From: Paracoccaceae bacterium
Lineage (GTDB): Bacteria; Pseudomonadota; Alphaproteobacteria; Rhodobacterales; Rhodobacteraceae
Length of the DNA: 64,000 nucleotides
Assembly: GCA_024236495.1 (NCBI GenBank)
Contig: JACKKJ010000001.1
Span: forward strand, 372,001 to 436,000
Direction: 5' to 3'
Shown here: positions 58,746 through 64,000 of the stretch, piece after piece
Position numbering within the stretch: the stretch's first letter is position 1
Layout: every line of letters begins with the position of its first letter
Position numbers and translations under genes: made by a program
The notes under the pieces: model-generated
Seen by the model: only the letters and a program-made list of their open reading frames with translations
What the model was told of the DNA's origin: nothing
Databases searched by the model: none

Positions 58746-59438
58746 TCAGGAACAGCCCGCCGGTGCCCCAAGGCTCGCCGGCCCCCGATAGGGGCCAAGT
58801 TCGCGCGACACCAGCCGCCCCTTCACCAGTTCGGTCGCCATCGCGTGGTTCCAGTGCGCATCGGCGGTGACCATCACCATGCGTCCGCCACAGCGGTAGA
58901 CGCCGCCATGGATCGCGGGTTCGCCGTAGCGGTGATTGGTCAGCCCGGACTTCCTGGCGACCGGCTCCAGCCGGCCGTCGACCAGGCGCACGACCTTGAG
59001 GATCTTCGCCAGGTGCGGGGTTTCGACATAGGCGATCTCTACCCGGCCGTCGCCGTCCAGATCGCCCGCCCCGACGGGCGCCAGCCAGCGGTGGGTCTGC
59101 CCGATATAGGGCGTTGCCGCCACAAGGCCGTCTTCGTCATAAACCGACAGCCGCGCGCCCCGCGCCATGTCGGTTTCCACCACGATCACCTCGGGCGCGC
59201 CGTCCCCGTCCACATCCGCCAGCCGGGGTTCGGTATCCTCGAACACCCGCGTCTGCGGCAGTTTCAGGCGCACACGCCCCTTGGTGGTGGAAATCACCAG
59301 GGTTCCGTATTCGACCTCGTCGCCAAGAATGCCGTGATCGTAGCGCCGGGTCGGATCGGCATAGCGTGCACCGGTGATGTCGGCAAAGGCGGCCGTGGCC
59401 CCGATCGTCAGACAGACCGCCAGCGCAGCGCCGCGCAT
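58746..59438 (-). CDS. Exported FG-GAP/VCBS-repeat protein
   Basis: A 230-residue protein with a signal peptide (about 1-19, ending TAAFA). It has two calcium-binding-type loops, ADVDGDGAPEVIVVE and AGDLDGDGRVEIAYVE, at about residues 73 and 125, which are FG-GAP/VCBS beta-propeller units. Such repeats often mediate binding at the cell surface. Here there are too few units to close a seven-bladed propeller, so it may be a partial propeller. It overlaps the ferredoxin gene by one base, so they are coupled. The function is unknown. Confidence 0.75.
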   Translation of the reverse strand: MRGAALAVCLTIGATAAFADITGARYADPTRRYDHGILGDEVEYGTLVISTTKGRVRLKLPQTRVFEDTEPRLADVDGDGAPEVIVVETDMARGARLSVYDEDGLVAATPYIGQTHRWLAPVGAGDLDGDGRVEIAYVETPHLAKILKVVRLVDGRLEPVARKSGLTNHRYGEPAIHGGVYRCGGRMVMVTADAHWNHAMATELVKGRLVSRELGPYRGPASLGAPAGCS

Positions 59439-59761
59439 CAGATCTGCTTTTCGGGCATGTAGACCCGAAGCCCGTCGAGCGCATCGCTCACCTTGATCTG
59501 GCAGGTCAGGCGCGACCGGACCGGATCGGGTTCATAGGCGAAATCCAGCATGTCCTCTTCCATCGAATCCTTCGCCGGGATCCGGTCGACCCACCCGGCG
59601 TCGACATAGACATGACAGGTGGAACAGGCGCAGGCGCCGCCGCAATCGGCCTCGATCCCGGGGATGCCGTTGTCGCGCGCGCCTTCCATGACGGTCATGC
59701 CGTTGGCGACATCCACGACATGTTCCTTGCCGCCGAATTCCACATAGGTGATCTTTGCCAT
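59438..59761 (-). CDS. 2Fe-2S ferredoxin, adrenodoxin type
   Basis: A 107-residue ferredoxin with the Cys-x5-Cys-x2-Cys-x37-Cys pattern of adrenodoxin-like [2Fe-2S] proteins: Cys40, Cys46 and Cys49 in EADCGGACACSTCHVYV, and Cys87 in SRLTCQIKV. An extra Cys44 lies inside the first loop. It transfers single electrons, often to cytochromes P450 or in iron-sulfur assembly; the partner is not visible here. The VCBS-repeat gene downstream starts on its last base. Confidence 0.93.
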   Translation of the reverse strand: MAKITYVEFGGKEHVVDVANGMTVMEGARDNGIPGIEADCGGACACSTCHVYVDAGWVDRIPAKDSMEEDMLDFAYEPDPVRSRLTCQIKVSDALDGLRVYMPEKQI

Positions 59762-59886
59762 CTCTTGTCCCCGAAGTCTGAGTCTCTGGCTATCTAGTCC
59801 GGGACGGCGGCGGGTTCCAGCCCCAGCGCGACACCTGCCTGCCCCGCCACGACGCCATGGCCACGGGCGCCCCGCCTGGATTGAAA

Positions 59887-59907
59887 CGGGCGCCCCGGGG
59901 GGCGCCC
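59887..59907 (-). terminator. Weak terminator after the HtrA gene
   Basis: On the minus strand GGGCGCCCC and GGGGCGCCC around two bases, followed only by GTTTCAA. It is a strong hairpin with a poor T-run, 25 bases past the htrA stop. Confidence 0.5.
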
Positions 59908-59932
59908 GCGATGCTGGGGCAGTGGCGAAGGA

Positions 59933-61399
59933 TCATTCCACCGACAGCGCGACGAACCGCGGATCGCCACCCCGCCGGATCAGAAGAAGAAGCGACTTGC
60001 GCCCGGCATCCTTCGCCTCTGAAATCCGCGCCTCGAGGTCGCCAACGGTCGCGACCGCCTGCTGCCCGGCCTCGGTGATCACATCGCCCGACCTCAGACC
60101 CTTGCCATAGGCCTCGCTCGTCTCGTCGATGCCGGTCACGACAAGGCCGGTGCTGCCAGCCGGCAGCCCCAGCCCGGATGCGAGGTCGTCGGTCATCTCG
60201 GACAGCGTCAGGCCCAGCAGCTCCTTTTCGACCGGCGCGGCGGGCGGCGTCGCGCTGTCTCCGGTGTCCTCGGCCTCGGCGGCCTCGCGCCGGCCCAGCG
60301 TGACAAGCAGCGTCTCGCTCTTGCCTTCGCGCAGGACGACGACGCGCACCGCGCGACCCACGTCAGCCTCTGCGACACGGCGGACAAGTTCACGGGTATC
60401 CGAAACCTCTGCCCCGTCGAAACTGGTGATCAGGTCGCCCGGCAGGATGCCCGCATCCTTGGCCGGCCCGTCCGGCACGTCGCTGACCAGCGCGCCCTTG
60501 GCGGCGGCCAGGCCCATCGCCTCGGCCACGTCAGGGGTCACGTCCTGGATGCGCACGCCGAGCCAGCCGCGGCGCGTTTCACCGAACTGGCGCAACTGGT
60601 CGACGACGCGCGACACGACGTTGGAGGCCATCGAAAAGCCGATCCCGATGGAGCCGCCATTGGGCGACAGGATCGCGGTGTTCACCCCGATCACCTCGCC
60701 GTCCATGTTGAACAGCGGCCCGCCGGAGTTGCCCCGGTTGATCGCCGCGTCGGTCTGGATGAAATCGTCATAGGTGCCGCTAAGCTCGCGGTTTCGGGCC
60801 GAAACGATCCCGGCCGAGACGGAAAACCCCTGACCAAGCGGGTTGCCCATGGCCATCACCCAGTCGCCGACCCGCATCAGGTTGGAATCGCCGAAATTCA
60901 CGAACGGCAGCGGCGTGTCGCTTTCCACCTTCAGAAGCGCGATGTCGGTCTTCGGGTCGGTCCCGACCAGCTTGGCGTCCAGACGGTCGCCCGAAAAGAA
61001 CTCCACCTCTATCTCGTCGGCGCCCTCGATGACGTGGTTGTTGGTAACGATATAGCCGTCCTCGGAAATCACGAAGCCCGAGCCGAGCGCATTCGACCGG
61101 CGGGGGCCGTTCGGGCCCGGTGCGCCGAAATCCTTGAAGAAATCCTCGAACGGCGATCCTTCGGGCACGATCGGATTGCCATCGGCCGGCGCGGCGACCA
61201 CGGTCGAGGTCGTGATGTTCACGACCGAGGGGCTTACCTTGTCGGCAAGATCCGCGAAGCTTTCGGGCGCCGCGCGCGCGCTTGCCTGCATGGCCAGGGC
61301 CAGCGCGAGGGCAAGCCCGACGAACAGGGCCCAGAAATATCGCAGGTTCGCGACCGGAACGGCCCGCGCCGCCACAACACCTTTGGCCTGAGGTTTCAC
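59933..61399 (-). CDS. Periplasmic serine protease, DegP/HtrA family
   Basis: A 488-residue HtrA protease: a signal anchor or signal peptide (about residues 20-45), trypsin-like domain with the triad His (TNNHVIEG), Asp (KTDIALLKV) and Ser (GNSGGPLFN), and two C-terminal PDZ domains (about 260-350 and 395-480). It degrades or refolds misfolded envelope proteins. The GTG at 61399, with GGGGAAAGTGGA upstream, is preferred; an in-frame ATG at 61447 has no ribosome-binding site and would add a charged N-terminus before the signal. It lies downstream of hflK-hflC-DUF2065, a common linkage. Confidence 0.93.
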   Translation of the reverse strand: MKPQAKGVVAARAVPVANLRYFWALFVGLALALALAMQASARAAPESFADLADKVSPSVVNITTSTVVAAPADGNPIVPEGSPFEDFFKDFGAPGPNGPRRSNALGSGFVISEDGYIVTNNHVIEGADEIEVEFFSGDRLDAKLVGTDPKTDIALLKVESDTPLPFVNFGDSNLMRVGDWVMAMGNPLGQGFSVSAGIVSARNRELSGTYDDFIQTDAAINRGNSGGPLFNMDGEVIGVNTAILSPNGGSIGIGFSMASNVVSRVVDQLRQFGETRRGWLGVRIQDVTPDVAEAMGLAAAKGALVSDVPDGPAKDAGILPGDLITSFDGAEVSDTRELVRRVAEADVGRAVRVVVLREGKSETLLVTLGRREAAEAEDTGDSATPPAAPVEKELLGLTLSEMTDDLASGLGLPAGSTGLVVTGIDETSEAYGKGLRSGDVITEAGQQAVATVGDLEARISEAKDAGRKSLLLLIRRGGDPRFVALSVE

Positions 61400-61528
61400 T
61401 CCACTTTCCCCTTGTCGCTTGGGGCGGCGCGTGGGGCCGCCCGTCATTCCGTCATACTAGGTAGGGATGCCCCTTGGGGAATCAAACCCGCACCCGTTGG
61501 GTCACACAAGCGTGAACGCCCCACTGTC

Positions 61529-61732
61529 TCAGGCCGACAGGAGCCGGGCAAGCCAAATGAGAGCAAGGCCCAGCGCCGCGGCGGCGATGCCCATGTTGCG
61601 CCGCGTCTCGGCGGGCAGCCTGCGCAGCAGGTCCAGCACGTCCTCTATGCGCGAAGGGGCCAGCGCAAAGGCCAGCCCCTCCAGCGTCAGAACAAGTCCG
61701 ATCCCCAAGACAAGGAGAGCAAGACCGCCCAC
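61529..61732 (-). CDS. DUF2065 small membrane protein
   Basis: A 67-residue protein with two predicted transmembrane helices (about 3-25 and 47-65) separated by a short charged loop (PSRIEDVLDLLRRLP). This matches DUF2065, a family found beside hflC. Four bases separate it from the hflC stop. Its role is unknown; by context it may assist the HflKC complex. It lies between hflC and htrA. Confidence 0.82.
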   Translation of the reverse strand: MGGLALLVLGIGLVLTLEGLAFALAPSRIEDVLDLLRRLPAETRRNMGIAAAALGLALIWLARLLSA

Positions 61733-61736
61733 CGGG

Positions 61737-62606
61737 CTACTGCCTCTGGTCGGACTTGAGGTAGTTGAAGAACTCGCTGTCCGGCGCCATCACCATGGTG
61801 GAATTCCCCTCAAGGAGAGAGGAGCGATAGGCCGCGAGCGAGCGGTAGAAGTCGAAGAACTCCGGGTCGGCGCCATAGGCTTCGGCAAAGACGGCGTTGC
61901 GCCGTGCGTCCGCTTCGCCGCGAATGATTTCGGACTGGCGCTGCGCGTCCGATACAAGTTCGACCCGTGTCCGGTCGGCCTGCGCCCGTACCCGCTGGGC
62001 TGCTTCCTTGCCGCGCGCCACCTCGTCGGCGGCCTCGCGTTCCCGTTCGGCCCGCATCCGGGCGAAGGTCGCGTCAAGGTTCTGCACCGGAAGGTCAGTG
62101 CGCTTGAGCCGCACGTCGATGATCTCGATCCCGAGGGTCGCTGCCTCGGAACGCGATGCATCGCGGACGCGCAGCGCCAGTGACGCGCGATCGGCCGACA
62201 GGATCGCCGATGACGTGACCGACCCCAGGACTTCGCGGGTCTGGGCACGCAGGATCGTGTCGATGCGGCTTTCGGCCAGCGAAACACCCGATGCGCCGAC
62301 CGCCTGGCGGAAACGCTGCACATCGTCGATGCGGTAGCGGGCGAACGCGTCGACCACGAGACGGCGGTCATCAAGCGGAGTGACCTCCAGGGGTTCGACA
62401 TCAAGGCCAAGGATCCGGTCGTCGTAGCGGACGACTTCCTGAATCATCGGGATCTTGAAATACAGCCCCGGATCCTCGCGTACGGCCTTGATCTGTCCGA
62501 ACTGAAGGACAAGCGCCTTTTCCTTTTCATCGACGATGAAGACAGAGGACAGGGCACCAGCGATGACCAGAACGAGGGCTGGGATCAGAAGTGAAACGCG
62601 GTTCAT
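61737..62606 (-). CDS. hflC: HflC, FtsH-regulating SPFH protein
   Basis: A 289-residue SPFH (band 7) protein with one N-terminal transmembrane helix (about 5-24). The SPFH domain opens EKEKALVLQFGQIKAV, and an Ala/Glu/Arg-rich coiled coil (about 185-240) follows. With HflK it forms the periplasmic cage that restrains the FtsH protease. Its ATG overlaps the hflK stop by one base. Confidence 0.95.
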   Translation of the reverse strand: MNRVSLLIPALVLVIAGALSSVFIVDEKEKALVLQFGQIKAVREDPGLYFKIPMIQEVVRYDDRILGLDVEPLEVTPLDDRRLVVDAFARYRIDDVQRFRQAVGASGVSLAESRIDTILRAQTREVLGSVTSSAILSADRASLALRVRDASRSEAATLGIEIIDVRLKRTDLPVQNLDATFARMRAEREREAADEVARGKEAAQRVRAQADRTRVELVSDAQRQSEIIRGEADARRNAVFAEAYGADPEFFDFYRSLAAYRSSLLEGNSTMVMAPDSEFFNYLKSDQRQ

Positions 62607-63733
62607 CAGTTGCCCTCCGCAGCCGGCTTGCGGCCAAGTTCATTCAGGGGAAGGTAGGGAACCACGCCCTGACCAGACTGGCTCTCGTCGATGATCACCT
62701 TGTCGACGCGGCCCATCACCTCTTCCATCGTTTCCAGATAAAGGCGCTTGCGTGTCACCTCTGGCGCCTTCTGATATTCGGCGAGAACCGCAGAGAAGCG
62801 GCTTGCCTCACCTTCGGCCTGGTTCACAACCTGGGCGCGATAGGCCTCTGCCTCTTCCAGGATCTGGGCGGCCTGGCCGCGCGCGCCCGCGACCACGGTG
62901 TTGGCATAGGCGTCGGCCTCCTTCTGAAGGCGGTCGCGTTCCTGTTCGGCCGACTGGACGTTCTTGAACGCCTCGATCACCTCGCGCGGGGGGTCCGCAC
63001 GGTCGAAGTTCACGCGCACGACGTTCAGACCGGAATTGTAGCTGTCGAGCGTGGTCTGGATCAGATCCTTCAGCCGTTCGGCAATGGCACCACGATCCCG
63101 GTTCAGGATCGGTGCAAGCTGCGACTGCGCGATGATCTCGCGCATGGACGCTTCGGCCACGGCATTGATCGTCAGCTCCGGGTCGCGCAGGTTGAACAGG
63201 AACTTCTCCGGGTCGGAGACGTTCCAGACGACCTGGAAGTCGATGTCCACGATGTTTTCGTCGCCGGTCAGCATCAGGCCGCTGTCATCGGCCCCGCCGC
63301 GTCCGACGCCGATATCCTCGGTCCGTTCGGTGGTAAGCTGAACCTTTTCGGGGATCACCACCGGCCAGGGCGCGAAGTTCAGGCCCGGTTCGCCGATGCA
63401 GGGCGAATTGCACTTACCCAGGAAAAGCTCGACCGAGCGTTCTTCCGGGCGGACGGTGTAGAAGCTTTCGTAGGACCAGAGCGCCAGCGCGGCGAGCGCG
63501 GCGAAGGCGAAGGTGCCGCGCGGAAGGCCCGGCTGTTCGCCGCCGGCGCCGCGACCGCCGCCGCCCCTGCCGCCCATCAGGACCTTGAGCCGCTCGGACC
63601 CCTTTCGCATGATGTCGTCGATTTCGGGAATCTGTGCGCCGCCAGAGGGACGACGCGGGCCACGCACCGGCCGGTCGTCGTCATCGCCGCCGCCGGCACC
63701 ACCACCGCCCCAGGGGCCTCCGCTTCCACTCAT
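62606..63733 (-). CDS. hflK: HflK, FtsH-regulating SPFH protein
   Basis: A 375-residue SPFH protein. A long Gly-rich cytoplasmic N-terminus (GGPWGGGGAGGGDDDDR, residues about 4-20) precedes one transmembrane helix (about 72-90) and the SPFH domain (TVRPEERSVELFLGK onwards). A coiled coil rich in Ala/Glu (about 255-310) follows. The glycine-rich N-terminus is characteristic of HflK. GAGG precedes the ATG by about eight bases. It heads the hflK-hflC-DUF2065-htrA unit; glutathione reductase ends 68 bases upstream. Confidence 0.95.
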   Translation of the reverse strand: MSGSGGPWGGGGAGGGDDDDRPVRGPRRPSGGAQIPEIDDIMRKGSERLKVLMGGRGGGGRGAGGEQPGLPRGTFAFAALAALALWSYESFYTVRPEERSVELFLGKCNSPCIGEPGLNFAPWPVVIPEKVQLTTERTEDIGVGRGGADDSGLMLTGDENIVDIDFQVVWNVSDPEKFLFNLRDPELTINAVAEASMREIIAQSQLAPILNRDRGAIAERLKDLIQTTLDSYNSGLNVVRVNFDRADPPREVIEAFKNVQSAEQERDRLQKEADAYANTVVAGARGQAAQILEEAEAYRAQVVNQAEGEASRFSAVLAEYQKAPEVTRKRLYLETMEEVMGRVDKVIIDESQSGQGVVPYLPLNELGRKPAAEGN

Positions 63734-63800
63734 CTATGCCTATCCTCTTTCTCGTAACTTCGTTCATCCTGCATTCCAACTGGGGGGTTGGACAGGAAAA

Positions 63801-64000
63801 TCAAGCGGTCCTGACCGGTTTGCGCAGCGTGACCAGTTCTTCGGCCATGACCGGATGCACTGCGACGGTACGGTCGAAATCTTCTTTCGTTGCGCCCATC
63901 TTGATGGCGATTGCCGCCAGCTGGATCATCTCGCCCGCGCCGGGCGCGACGATGTGGCAGCCCAGGACGCGGCGGGTGTCGGCGCAGACGATCAGCTTCA
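63801..64000 (-). CDS. gor: Glutathione-disulfide reductase, C-terminal part
   Basis: Only the last 66 residues are visible; the gene runs off the right edge. They read LGCHIVAPGAGEMIQ and AVHPVMAEELVTLRKP, the dimerisation domain of glutathione reductases, where the HP...EE segment supplies the His-Glu pair for the redox site of the partner subunit. It is on the same strand as hflK. The N-terminal FAD and NADPH domains are outside the window, so the assignment rests on the tail alone. Confidence 0.85.
   Translation of the reverse strand, partial: KLIVCADTRRVLGCHIVAPGAGEMIQLAAIAIKMGATKEDFDRTVAVHPVMAEELVTLRKPVRTA

Overview
The window is GC-rich, densely coded chromosomal DNA. Gene content, codon use and gene order suggest a member of the Rhodobacterales (Alphaproteobacteria). 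Supporting features are a bifunctional PutA without its own DNA-binding domain beside an AsnC/Lrp-type PutR, paired MerR regulators next to an acyl-CoA dehydrogenase, the hflK-hflC-DUF2065-htrA order, and a short repeat found just after stop codons at several sites. This assignment is inference from family knowledge. I see no insertion sequence, integrase, phage module or CRISPR array.

Layout. 1-5.8 kb: the end of an acyl-CoA synthetase, a lipoprotein of the phospholipase D superfamily, a periplasmic 5'-nucleotidase-like protein, and DUF952-pyrD-arsC-like. 5.8-9.3 kb: a MATE exporter with two thioesterases, divergent from a metal permease that has a Fur-family-like box. 9.4-17.6 kb: a fatty or short-chain acid oxidation block (two MerR regulators, acyl-CoA dehydrogenase, GST, thiolase, two tandem cupins, FadJ-like fusion). 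17.7-24 kb: a DMT exporter, an acyl-CoA ligase, a PiT phosphate transporter, a degenerate M48-like membrane protein and a SPOR protein. 24-28.7 kb: the nucleoside operon cdd-deoA-deoB-add-upp. 28.8-37.7 kb: a VOC-bicupin fusion, malic enzyme, cold-shock protein, tRNA-Leu, putR/putA and a rhomboid protease. 37.7-46 kb: an inositol monophosphatase, an ABC-F ATPase with a leader peptide, an MFS exporter, a biotin-sulfoxide-reductase-like molybdoenzyme and metR/metF. 46-53.9 kb: a DUF2235 protein, ornithine decarboxylase with its own leader, an Lrp regulator, a LysR regulator with a PhyH/HD two-oxygenase module and permease, and ZntB. 54-64 kb: valS, DUF1992, a HisC-like aminotransferase, a VCBS-repeat protein, a ferredoxin, htrA-DUF2065-hflC-hflK and the end of glutathione reductase.

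How the genes work together. The 9.4-20.3 kb block can activate acyl groups, dehydrogenate them, hydrate and oxidise them, and release acetyl-CoA. ACGT-containing palindromes between the two MerR genes are the likely control site. Proline degradation, C1/methionine metabolism and nucleoside recycling each show the usual regulator or operon arrangement.

The most unusual points are: (i) a well-formed 27-codon leader ORF, promoter and RBS-sequestering stem upstream of the ABC-F gene; (ii) a 12-codon leader ORF and hairpin before ornithine decarboxylase; (iii) a LysR-controlled PhyH/HD-diiron oxygenase pair resembling phosphonate-degrading PhnY/PhnZ; (iv) a patch of about 50% G+C inside valS; (v) a metallopeptidase homologue that has lost its zinc site; (vi) seven copies of a repeat, six of which start just after a stop codon and follow that gene's orientation.
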